The notes under the pieces were generated by a model. That model was not told the origin of the DNA and did not search any database. It worked only from the letters and a program-made list of their open reading frames with translations. A program made the position numbers and the translations under genes. Shown piece by piece: positions 9,701-16,194 of a DNA stretch of 64,000 nt; the first letter of the stretch is position 1, and each line of letters begins with the position of its first letter. The stretch is from Candidatus Thiocaldithrix dubininis (GTDB lineage: Bacteria; Pseudomonadota; Gammaproteobacteria; Thiotrichales; Thiotrichaceae): the NCBI GenBank assembly GCA_029972135.1, contig CP124755.1, positions 1,550,001-1,614,000 on the forward strand. The letters are read 5' to 3'.

Positions 9701-10325
9701 AGCGCAAGGCAGCCAGTTTCAGCGTTTATTAACACAAAAGCCCTTAGCTATTCATGAAGTTTGGGATTGTTTACAAACACAATTTGCCCCGCAAGCCTTA
9801 CGTGTTATTGATGTATTACAAGCGATTGATGTGGCTATTGCGTTAGAGCATGTGGATGTAGCTTTTAATTTAGCCTATCACGCTAAACAGCAGGCGATTT
9901 GTAACAATGCACATTTTACGCCTTATTATCGCCAATTTTTAAATAACCCAGTGGTAGATAAAGAAAAATTGTGGGAATTAGCGCAGGCTTGGGTGGTACA
10001 AGAATTACAATTGACCATCGAGCAACATGATTTTATTCAAACCGATATTATGGAATTCTTTATAAAAATGCGCCCCATTAAAGCATTACAATGGCTAAGA
10101 GCGATAAAGCATAAACGTTATTTTAGGAATTCTTATTGGTTTAAAGCCAGTGTGCTATATTATAAATGCTTAGCTTATTTTCAATTAAAACGCCCTAGAA
10201 AAGTATTAGAGTTAGCCTTGCCTTATTTAAAACAACCTTATTCACAGGATTTTATCAGTGATTTAAATGAGCTGGTAGAAACTTGCCAACAACAATTAGC
10301 GGCGGCTAATATTAGACAGCTTTAA
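6771..10325 (+). CDS. Large alpha-helical protein of unknown function
   Basis: 1184 residues with no signal peptide or membrane helix. Most of the protein is rich in Leu, Gln, Ala and Trp, suggesting long alpha-helical or solenoid folds. The only conserved-looking block is near residues 865-945: MGDHFNTCLSHDGCNFFS, then KRVLFAYNAQGEVVGRCLF and LLHFHPYSH. This resembles a domain in other large orphan bacterial proteins (G-x-x-x-x-T-C-L-S, K-x-V-L-x-A, G-x-V-V-G-R) and faintly the PcfJ-like family. I assign no function. It is a single-gene unit and no Shine-Dalgarno is evident; ATG 6777 is an alternative start. Confidence 0.8.
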   Translation: MHMDDLFDKPNKKPKISIPRAKLFLRARLGWLWGYPQYKTPQWSWQAWYYPQPWEQQNFTPSEQDLAQAAYAYSRLIANFPKALPEVVGDVAVWREQVSLKLKAIRQLLAGQAVEPWSALLVPAQHQRLLRHVQHLTQQYPDLRLLLEQFMWWLSLDLTAVYAAVDWIETEAANLTTLMQISDYATDTAFHLFALTQKTPKAKVQRLLLIMLNPIWQADDITYYKNTFQQYFTYLQKVNTNSELREINIEDTHKTVTALNRWQQWLVALLLKTPKQRKLEIDAVTELLTPALLADWQAWHELSREFVKTYERKRQSLIKMALWQNKSCPLDKAKYAEAKAELLDYIRAWSPDLIFNTPSLFLNMQQLFSLMNSLHAQPFFAECLARLSKQLARLPNSHALRDSATPLVFLWHWQKLAETDSNSDAYVRQTLSQWLNYLQSACTTEQLSIRLQPWLGLMAFAAEYHHWRAYKSPEAELIYNYDTVDSALFFQQLAQLAERASDLMAEQVAVFYDFYVATPTTWPQLDYFLALKRQHLHLNTEVTDATVLARLLGNERSPEQFVQLIETWQLAREQQAFPETKQLQALNIASWLQHYGYTDLVELLKPAFAWDTVQKLSEQQQFLTLQEQTLPSPLICSTSDVRFIQAYPLALHSSLQRLARYHPAAENVAKRILQAQFPETAQIEQEIAVLVNKVAHNPASHLQQRLANLRARLQQPLPVSAQRLQHLATKLDYAALNSVLTQWQAQCQQQLVQHLTHTLGIQQLAPAWLEDTKALTTLSGLTRLSVLERKLAVRLLQAELQGNYPLIHEPANRKWLEAMQAMGVNTNAWLQHFALDITVSNADSKLHLQCRFAEKVMAILQMGDHFNTCLSHDGCNFFSTLTNAADINKRVLFAYNAQGEVVGRCLFVISDNGHLLHFHPYSHLQQGVFEQAIEQVLTILEQRLGTHRAKTGQISTLVAKRWYNDGIATLMQTTPVLAQGSQFQRLLTQKPLAIHEVWDCLQTQFAPQALRVIDVLQAIDVAIALEHVDVAFNLAYHAKQQAICNNAHFTPYYRQFLNNPVVDKEKLWELAQAWVVQELQLTIEQHDFIQTDIMEFFIKMRPIKALQWLRAIKHKRYFRNSYWFKASVLYYKCLAYFQLKRPRKVLELALPYLKQPYSQDFISDLNELVETCQQQLAAANIRQL

Positions 10326-10530
10326 TGATAAAAATATTAAATGATGCATTGCGTAGTTTATAGATTGCTGACTTGAATCCCTAAAGACCGGATTTTTTCT
10401 ACTATAACTCTGTGAATAAAATGCTCTGTACTATACTGCGATTATCACTAAGTCTTTAGTCAATCACGATTAAACACTATATTTATCAAGGTCTTTTCAA
10501 ATAGTGTTTGATTTAATAAAGGATAACGCA

Positions 10531-11022
10531 ATGACAAATACAATCTATCCCACTGCTATATTAACCGCAGGGCAACCTGCCCCTGACTTTACGCTGGCTT
10601 CCGGCTTTAAAACCTCTATGACACTCAGTGCAGAACGCGGGCATCCTGTCATTTTGGCATTTTATCCGGCAGATTGGAGTTCGGTCTGTGGTGATCAAAT
10701 GGTGTTGTATAGCCAAGTGCTGCCATTATTTCAGCAATACAACGCCAGTATTTATGGAATTTCAGTAGACAGCATGTGGTGTCATCAAGCGTTTAAAGAA
10801 GCCCGCAAAATTCAATTTGATTTATTAGCCGATTTTGAACCGAAAGGTGAAGTTGCTAAGCAATATGGCGTTTATAATTCACAATTAGGTGTGGATGAAC
10901 GTGCGTTATTCGTGATTGATAATAAGGGTGTGATTGCATGGAGTTATCTGTCACCTATGGGTGTCAATCCGGGGGCAGATGGCATTTTACAAGCGTTGGA
11001 TAATTTGAAAAACCAAGCTTAA
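10531..11022 (+). CDS. Peroxiredoxin (AhpC/TSA-type)
   Basis: Thiol peroxidase of 163 residues. The start is put at ATG 10531, with AAGGA about 8 nt upstream; an upstream in-frame GTG at 10504 lies inside an inverted repeat and has no ribosome site. The peroxidatic motif is PADWSSVC, matching P-x-x-x-(T/S)-x-x-C. A second Cys follows in VDSMWCHQAF, and LLADFEPKGEVAKQYGVY is typical of AhpE/BCP-like enzymes. The next gene, 15 bp downstream, is a DsbA-fold thiol oxidoreductase, so the pair looks like a cytoplasmic peroxide-defence operon. Confidence 0.9.
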   Translation: MTNTIYPTAILTAGQPAPDFTLASGFKTSMTLSAERGHPVILAFYPADWSSVCGDQMVLYSQVLPLFQQYNASIYGISVDSMWCHQAFKEARKIQFDLLADFEPKGEVAKQYGVYNSQLGVDERALFVIDNKGVIAWSYLSPMGVNPGADGILQALDNLKNQA

Positions 11023-11037
11023 TACAAGGAGTGTTTT

Positions 11038-11577
11038 ATGCCTTCATTAAAAGTACCTGTGACTGAACGTGATCATTATCAAGGTAAATTGACTGCACCC
11101 ATTCAATTGGTTGAATACGGTGATTATCAATGCCCTTATTGTGGGAGTGCTTATTTAGTTTTGAAAGATATTCAAAATGAATTTGCCGACCAATTATGTT
11201 TTATTTTCCGTAATTTCCCTTTAAGCCAACTTCATGAGCATGCATTAAGTGCGGCATTAGTTGCGGAATTTGCAGCGCGCCATAATCAATTCTGGCCAGT
11301 GCATGATATGTTATTTGAAAACCAAAATTATTTAGGTTTGCCTTTATATATGCAGATTGCAAAACAGTTTGGTTTTAATGAGCAAGAGTTAATGCAAGCG
11401 CTGGAAAATCGCACGGATGAACCGCGTGTATTAGAAGATTTTAACGGCGGCGTGCGCAGTGGTGTTAACGGTACACCAACCTTATTCATTAACGGGGTAC
11501 GTTATAATCAAGGTGTGGAATATGACAGCTTGAAAATGACGTTGGATGCAGTTTTGTTACAGAAAAATAAACAGTAA
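11038..11577 (+). CDS. DsbA-family thioredoxin-fold oxidoreductase
   Basis: 179 residues with the active site CPYC in YGDYQCPYCGSAY (about residues 27-39), an FRNFPLSQLHEHAL helix and the cis-Pro loop in VNGTPTLFINGVRYN. There is no signal peptide, so unlike true DsbA it is probably cytoplasmic. It matches the single-domain group also found fused to NhaA-type antiporters. AAGGAG precedes the ATG. It likely acts with the peroxiredoxin encoded 15 bp upstream, perhaps reducing it; that partnership is inferred from context. Confidence 0.9.
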   Translation: MPSLKVPVTERDHYQGKLTAPIQLVEYGDYQCPYCGSAYLVLKDIQNEFADQLCFIFRNFPLSQLHEHALSAALVAEFAARHNQFWPVHDMLFENQNYLGLPLYMQIAKQFGFNEQELMQALENRTDEPRVLEDFNGGVRSGVNGTPTLFINGVRYNQGVEYDSLKMTLDAVLLQKNKQ

Positions 11578-11612
11578 TACGCATGAATGCCATCTATTAA
11601 TGGCTTGCCTGC

Positions 11613-11645
11613 GCGACTCGCTTTTATAGTGTAAAGGCGAGTCGC
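11613..11645 (+). terminator. Hairpin after the peroxiredoxin/DsbA operon
   Basis: Perfect 9-bp arms GCGACTCGC (11613-11621) and GCGAGTCGC (11637-11645), with further TTT/AAA pairing toward the loop, followed by TTGTTATAG. It lies 36 bp after the stop at 11577. The T-run is weak, so it is a moderate terminator candidate. Confidence 0.55.
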
Positions 11646-11707
11646 TTGTTATAGTAAATCTGTTATGACTGTTGGCGTAATGAATCAATTCAATAAGGGG
11701 GAATTAA

Positions 11708-12772
11708 ATGCCAAACTTATTTGATGCCGCTCAAGCTGGGGATTTGCATTTACGTAATCGCATCGTGATGGCGCCGTTAACACGCTGTCGTGCCACTGAT
11801 AACCGTGTACCGACGGCATTAATGGCACAGTATTATCAGCAACGCGCAGGTGCTGGTTTGATTATTTCGGAAGCCACGGCGGTTTCACCGCAAGGCGTGG
11901 GTTATCCCGATACGCCGGGCATCTGGACAGATGAGCAAGTACAGGGCTGGCGTTTGGTAACGGATGCGGTGCATAACGTGGGCGGTTTAATTGTCATGCA
12001 GTTGTGGCATGTGGGGCGTATTTCCCATCCCGTTTATCTCAATGGCGAATTGCCCGTGTCCGCCTCCGCTATTGCACCGGAAGGGCATGTGAGTTTATTA
12101 CGACCTATGCAGGATTATGTCACCCCCCGCGCCTTAGAAACCGATGAGATTCCTGCGATTGTAGAAGCCTATCGTTTAGGGACGAAAAATGCGCAACAAG
12201 CCGGGTTTGATGGGGTGGAAATTCACGCAGCCAACGGTTATTTGATCGACCAATTCTTGCAAGACAGCAGTAATAAACGCAGCGACCGTTATGGTGGTTC
12301 GATTGAAAATCGTGCTCGTTTATTATTAGAAGTGACAGATGCGGCAATTTCTGTTTGGGGTGCAGGCAAAGTCGGCGTGCATTTAGCCCCGCGGGGTGAT
12401 GCCCACAGTATGGGTGATTCCAATCCGCTAGCTACCTTTAGTTATGTAGCGCAAGCATTGGGTAAACGCAAGATTGCCTTTATTTGCACGCGTGAAGCTT
12501 TAGGTGCAGACAGTATTAGCGCTCAATTAAAACAAGCCTTTGGTGGTTTTTATATAGCCAATGAAGGTTTTACCCAGCAAACCGCTGAGCAAGTGGTTGC
12601 AGCCGGGCAAGCTGATGCGGTGGCGTTTGGTCAAGCTTATATTGCTAACCCCGATTTAGCACAGCGCTTTAAACAACATTTACCTTTAAATGAACCGGAT
12701 TATACGACTTTTTATGGGGTCGGGCTTGAAGATAAAGCCAAAGGTTATACAGATTATCCGTTTGCAGAATGA
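11708..12772 (+). CDS. Alkene reductase, old yellow enzyme family
   Basis: FMN-dependent NAD(P)H ene-reductase of the NemA/OYE group, 354 residues, the usual size. The TIM-barrel motifs are complete: LRNRIVMAPLTRCRA at the N terminus, MQLWHVGRISHP, the substrate-binding pair in EIHAANGYLIDQFLQ (about residues 171-185), and NKRSDRYGGSIENRARLL. It reduces activated C=C bonds and nitro compounds; the physiological substrate is unknown. AAGGGG lies 7-8 nt before the ATG. Monocistronic. The minus-strand terminator at 12774 directly follows its stop. Confidence 0.93.
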   Translation: MPNLFDAAQAGDLHLRNRIVMAPLTRCRATDNRVPTALMAQYYQQRAGAGLIISEATAVSPQGVGYPDTPGIWTDEQVQGWRLVTDAVHNVGGLIVMQLWHVGRISHPVYLNGELPVSASAIAPEGHVSLLRPMQDYVTPRALETDEIPAIVEAYRLGTKNAQQAGFDGVEIHAANGYLIDQFLQDSSNKRSDRYGGSIENRARLLLEVTDAAISVWGAGKVGVHLAPRGDAHSMGDSNPLATFSYVAQALGKRKIAFICTREALGADSISAQLKQAFGGFYIANEGFTQQTAEQVVAAGQADAVAFGQAYIANPDLAQRFKQHLPLNEPDYTTFYGVGLEDKAKGYTDYPFAE

Positions 12773-12773
12773 G

Positions 12774-12808
12774 AAAAAAAGCTCTCCTACACAGAAGGTA
12801 TAGGAGAG
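12774..12808 (-). terminator. Intrinsic terminator on the minus strand
   Basis: Stem CTCTCCTA (12782-12789) with TAGGAGAG (12801-12808) and an 11-nt loop. On the minus strand it is followed by seven T (A-run at 12774-12780). It lies 10 bp past the stop of the 50-residue gene at 12819, which supports that gene being real. Confidence 0.8.
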
Positions 12809-12818
12809 TAATTGCAGG

Positions 12819-12971
12819 TTATTGAGTCGGAAGTTGTGCGCTGCTCGGCGTTGCGGCCGTTAGGTTAGTGGTTGGCTGCGCCGGTTGCATAAAATGCGTA
12901 ATCACCAGCATAAGTGCAGACATACCCAACGCAATGGCTGGCAGTGTCCAACGATTCTTTTTGAGATTCAT
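12819..12971 (-). CDS. Small single-pass membrane protein (50 aa)
   Basis: A short reading frame beginning ATG at 12971 and ending TAA at 12819. It starts MNLKKNRWTLPAIALGMSAL: a basic N terminus, then one hydrophobic segment (about residues 9-27), then a Thr/Pro/Ala/Gln-rich tail of about 22 residues. The strong minus-strand terminator just after the stop and the long AT-rich region upstream, suitable for a promoter, argue that it is expressed. It could be a small membrane peptide or an uncleaved signal-anchor protein. I recognise no family. Confidence 0.55.
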   Translation of the reverse strand: MNLKKNRWTLPAIALGMSALMLVITHFMQPAQPTTNLTAATPSSAQLPTQ

Positions 12972-13525
12972 TTAAGTAGCCCTGATTTTGTTTATTTTTA
13001 ATGCATTAGAGTTAAAGTGAACGTTCTAATAGTAGTTGATTCACGTTGAGCGTGATTGTTTGATATTTATTAGAATTAACTCTAGTTTTTAGATACCACC
13101 AATAAAATTATTATTGATGTGACTAAAATTATATCAGTCATAACTGAACCGTGCCTGACTGATATTAATTCTGAAGCTAACTAATTGGAATTTATGAGAT
13201 TAGTCAATTTGATAAAATAATTTTAATTTAATCATTGTCTAAGTTTTAATTAAAAAATATCCAATATTAAGCAATTTTTTTATTTTAATTAATTTTAAAT
13301 TAATAGTTAAATTAATCCATTATTAACGCAATTGGTTAAGTGGGTCGTTTTGGCAAACACAGGTTTAGCGCTATGGGGCTGTTATTGTTTGCCTTAATTA
13401 ATTTAAGGCTTGTTGAAACTTTCCGATAAATATACGCGAATAAATGCGTAATAACCCAGACTAAACATCTGGGTTGTTTGGCTTATTTCAGAACGAAGTC
13501 AGATGCAATAGCTGTAATGAATGCT
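12972..13525. other. AT-rich gene-free region, candidate small RNA
   Basis: About 550 bp without a convincing reading frame. Most is very AT-rich (13070-13320). A less AT-rich island at about 13325-13400 holds an inverted repeat, GGCAAACA (13352-13359) with TGTTTGCC (13386-13393). A second hairpin lies at 13453-13475. The region could hold the promoter of the 50-residue gene on its left and an untranslated RNA on its right; neither is proven. Confidence 0.35.
13453..13475. terminator. Hairpin downstream of the GST gene
   Basis: Perfect 8-bp arms AACCCAGA (13453-13460) and TCTGGGTT (13468-13475) with a 7-nt loop, about 50 bp past the GST stop. Only weak T-richness follows on either strand. 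It may end the GST transcript or a plus-strand small RNA. Confidence 0.4.
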
Positions 13526-14113
13526 CTATGACATTGGCACATAACCGGGTAAAGATTCCACTTGCTTGAGCCAGCGTTGTACATTCGGGTAAGTTTCTAA
13601 ACAAACTTGTGCTTCAGAAGCCAACGCAATATGTGGATAACAAGCGATGTCTGCGATAGAAGGTTGATTGCTGGCTAACCATTCATTTTGTGCTAACTGC
13701 TGATTCATCACCGTTAAGCCAGCATAGGCTTCTGCTTGACACTGCGTTAAATCATAAGGCTTTTGCCATTTTAATACCGCCCGTGCTCGCGCTAAACCGT
13801 ATTGCAGTTCATTTTCCGACACGGCTAACCATTGCATAACCTTCGCTTCACCCACTGCATCGCTAGGCAACCAACGACCTTTGCCATACTGCCGCGCTAG
13901 ATACACCAAAATAGCGATTGAATCCCAAATAGCTGTTCCGTCATCCACTAATACTGGAATTTGCCCGCGCGGGTTTAATAATTTGAAATCTTCGCTGAGG
14001 TGCTCACCCTTTCTTAAACTAACTGGGATTGTTTCATAATTTAAGCCTAACATACTTAAAAATAAACGAACTTTATAACTATTGCCCGAAATCGGGTCAC
14101 TATACAATTTCAT
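13526..14113 (-). CDS. Glutathione S-transferase family protein
   Basis: 195 residues. An N-terminal thioredoxin-fold GSH-binding domain (about 1-78) has SGNSYKVRLFLSMLGLNYE, the cis-Pro segment RGQIPVLVDDGT and the GSH-contacting DSIAILVYLARQYG. A helical C-terminal domain follows with the SIADIACYPHIAL motif (N-capping S/T-x-x-D). The catalytic residue is probably the N-terminal Ser/Tyr region, as in bacterial Ser-type GSTs. The substrate is unknown. It stands alone, with a hairpin downstream. Confidence 0.9.
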   Translation of the reverse strand: MKLYSDPISGNSYKVRLFLSMLGLNYETIPVSLRKGEHLSEDFKLLNPRGQIPVLVDDGTAIWDSIAILVYLARQYGKGRWLPSDAVGEAKVMQWLAVSENELQYGLARARAVLKWQKPYDLTQCQAEAYAGLTVMNQQLAQNEWLASNQPSIADIACYPHIALASEAQVCLETYPNVQRWLKQVESLPGYVPMS

Positions 14114-14232
14114 AATAATCCTTAATTTATCTTTTTACTTTTTTCAACATCCTGCCTAGCGCAGTCGCCCTTTAGCATACTGATAAAGGGTGTATAGTGT
14201 TTTAGTCTACCCAATGGTTATTTGCACAAATT

Positions 14233-14820
14233 TTACGACGCATTTTCTCGCCAATCTGGCAAATGCGCTAATACCAAATCGTAACTCGAGTAAGTGGTTA
14301 GTGTGTGTATAACATCGGCTAAAGGCTCAGCCCAAATACCCGTAATATCTTGTTCTTGTGGATGATTAAGGGCAAAAGCTAATTGTTCGTGTGGCGGACA
14401 AAATTGCGCATTAACCCCTATTTTATTGCCGCGTGCATCGACCCGATACCAACCGTAATTTTCTAAATAAATAGCATTTAAACCGTGTAAGCAATAACCC
14501 GATTCAGCGCTATCATCAATTAATAAGCGTTGATAACATAAACCGGCTGGAATGTGATTAGCACGCAAAAGCGCCGCTAATAAATGGCTTTTGGCATAGC
14601 AATAACCTGTCTGATACTTTAAAACATCTGAAGCCTTGCAAGTGACTGGATTTAATCGATAATCAGCACTGTGTTTAATTTCGTCACGCACAAATTCAAA
14701 ACAAACGCGTGCAATATCTAATGTGTTTGATTTATTTGCTGCTAATAATTGAGCTTGCTTTAATATGGCAGGCTGTTGCCAATCAATATACAAGCTCTCA
14801 GCTAAATAGGGTTGTAACAT
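14233..14820 (-). CDS. Transglutaminase-like cysteine peptidase-fold protein
   Basis: About 195 residues from ATG 14820 (MLQPYLAESLYIDW), which matches the usual start of this family. An in-frame ATG at 14865 would add 15 residues but overlaps a DinB-like reading frame. The Cys-His-Asp triad is present: GYCYAKSHLLAALLR (Cys), LHGLNAIYL (His) and YRVDARGNK (Asp). Such small bacterial transglutaminase-core proteins may cleave or crosslink peptides; the substrate is unknown. There is no signal peptide. No good ribosome site is visible for either start. Confidence 0.85.
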   Translation of the reverse strand: MLQPYLAESLYIDWQQPAILKQAQLLAANKSNTLDIARVCFEFVRDEIKHSADYRLNPVTCKASDVLKYQTGYCYAKSHLLAALLRANHIPAGLCYQRLLIDDSAESGYCLHGLNAIYLENYGWYRVDARGNKIGVNAQFCPPHEQLAFALNHPQEQDITGIWAEPLADVIHTLTTYSSYDLVLAHLPDWRENAS

Positions 14821-14833
14821 TTTAAATAACTCA

Positions 14834-14941
14834 TTATTTTTGAAAATCTGTATACAGTAATTCATTTGCAGCTTTATATAACTGTTGATTCTGCCATTGA
14901 TTGTATTCGGCTAATAACTGTAGTTGAGTATTTAAATTCAT
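14834..14941 (-). pseudogene. Possible DinB-family N-terminal remnant
   Basis: A 35-residue frame starts MNLNTQLQLLAEYNQWQNQQ and continues LYKAANELLYTDFQK before a stop. It resembles the first helix of DinB/YfiT four-helix proteins, which typically begin M-x-L-x-x-H-x-x-L-x-x-Y-N-x-W-x-N-x-x-L-Y. The remaining 130 or so residues and the His ligands are missing; the frame ends at the transglutaminase gene. I read it as a decayed remnant cut by rearrangement. A short leader peptide for the downstream gene is the alternative. Confidence 0.4.
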
Positions 14942-15008
14942 GATTTTATATTGCTTTAATAAAGTATAAATTTAATTATAAAAGTGCATTTTACGTAAAA
15001 ACTATAGT

Positions 15009-15569
15009 CTATGAGTTTAATAAATCGTGGCTAACCCGCTTACAAGCAGTTAATATTTCTTGAACAAGTACTTCATTATTTAATGCCCTAGCAAGTGCAA
15101 CACCACCAATTAATAAGACCGACGCAGCTAAATACTGATGTTTAGTACGCGTTTTATCCTGACCTAAAGCCGCTAAATTTTTTAATAAACGTTCATACAT
15201 TTGGGTGTAGGTTGCCCGAACTTGCTCATCACGTTGACTAATATCCGTTATCAGAAAGCCGAGTGCACAAGGAATATCCGTTTCTAAATGCGTGAGACTT
15301 AAGTAAGCCTCAATAAAAGGCGTGATTTGCTCGGGGTCAAAGGTTTGAGTATAGCGTTTAAAGCGATATTGAGATGCATGTTGAATAGCTTCTGCATAAA
15401 GTGTGCTTTTGTCGGCGAAGTGGCTATAAAAAGCACCACGTGTTAAGCCTGCATCTGCCATGATTTGATCAATGGATACCTTTTCAAAGCCAGCATGACT
15501 AAACAGTTTGGCCGCACTGGTAAGAATGCGCTCACGGGTGCGCGGTTTATGTTCAGAGGAATAGGGCAT
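15009..15569 (-). CDS. TetR/AcrR family transcriptional repressor
   Basis: About 186 residues from ATG 15569 (MPYSSEHKPRTRERIL). A frame extended to 15611 would run through the palindromic operator at 15578-15603, so the shorter start is preferred. The N-terminal helix-turn-helix is typical (AAKLFSHAGFEKVSIDQIM, then AGLTRGAFYSHFADKSTLY). The C-terminal ligand domain resembles the TetR_C_10/YcdC-like group. It is divergent from a MAPEG gene across a perfect operator, so it probably represses itself and the MAPEG gene in response to a small hydrophobic or electrophilic ligand. Confidence 0.92.
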   Translation of the reverse strand: MPYSSEHKPRTRERILTSAAKLFSHAGFEKVSIDQIMADAGLTRGAFYSHFADKSTLYAEAIQHASQYRFKRYTQTFDPEQITPFIEAYLSLTHLETDIPCALGFLITDISQRDEQVRATYTQMYERLLKNLAALGQDKTRTKHQYLAASVLLIGGVALARALNNEVLVQEILTACKRVSHDLLNS

Positions 15570-15577
15570 ATGGCATC

Positions 15578-15603
15578 CAAAATATGTTGTTGAACATATT
15601 TTG
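15578..15603. promoter_or_regulatory. Perfect palindromic operator (TetR site)
   Basis: Exact 11-bp arms CAAAATATGTT (15578-15588) and AACATATTTTG (15593-15603) around a 4-bp spacer, between the divergent TetR and MAPEG starts (9 bp from the regulator ATG and 52 bp from the MAPEG ATG). The size and symmetry fit a TetR-dimer operator. Confidence 0.75.
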
Positions 15604-15655
15604 CCACACATTAATCTAGGCTTGAACCATAAGTAAGTTTATTTCGGAGCATATA

Positions 15656-16069
15656 ATGAGCGAAAAATGGATTCTTGCCCCCGTCTTTATCTTGGCATTT
15701 ATGACATTTGCGGTAGCATTGTGGTTATTAAAATGCCGTATAGTTGCTGTAAAACAGGGACTCAATCCCAGTTATTTTGTTTTTAATGGGGGAACTAAAA
15801 TTCCGGCTTTTTTGCAGCAAGCAGAACAGCATTATGTCAATTTATTTGAAATGCCAATACTTTTTTATGTGGGCTGCCTAGTAGCTTATAATAGCCATAC
15901 TGTAACAATGTTAGGTGTTTTATTAGCTTGGGCTTATGTATTAAGCCGTATGATGCACACTTATATCCATTTAACAAATAATAAGCTTAGAATGCGTCGT
16001 AATGCTTTTATGGCTAGTTATATAGTTTTATTTGCTTTTTGGATTTGGCTAGTAATGGGTATTTTTTAG
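15656..16069 (+). CDS. MAPEG family membrane protein
   Basis: 137 residues with four hydrophobic helices (about 5-24, 65-82, 83-98, 115-135). The family block FEMPILFYVGCLVAYNSHT follows AEQHYVNLF, with RMMHTYIHLTNNKLRMR after it. MAPEG proteins are membrane glutathione transferases or peroxidases in eicosanoid and xenobiotic metabolism; bacterial members probably detoxify lipophilic electrophiles. Divergent from and probably repressed by the adjacent TetR regulator. Confidence 0.88.
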   Translation: MSEKWILAPVFILAFMTFAVALWLLKCRIVAVKQGLNPSYFVFNGGTKIPAFLQQAEQHYVNLFEMPILFYVGCLVAYNSHTVTMLGVLLAWAYVLSRMMHTYIHLTNNKLRMRRNAFMASYIVLFAFWIWLVMGIF

Positions 16070-16194
16070 AAAATACTGCCTTGTATGCTTCTCCACATTT
16101 TCTGCACGAAAAATCGGTAATTCTGCGCAGCTTGTTTCTTAAATTTGCACGTGGTCTTGACATAGTAAGCTATCGTTATAATAAGGATAGTGTC

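Noticed and set aside
10504-10530. GTG 10504 as start of the peroxiredoxin
   Set aside because: It lies in an inverted repeat without a ribosome site, while ATG 10531 has AAGGA at good spacing.
16157-16182. TTGACA and TATAAT hexamers just before creD, looking like a strong promoter
   Set aside because: The spacer is only 14 bp, and a start 7 bp past the -10 would fall in the ribosome-binding site and leave almost no leader.
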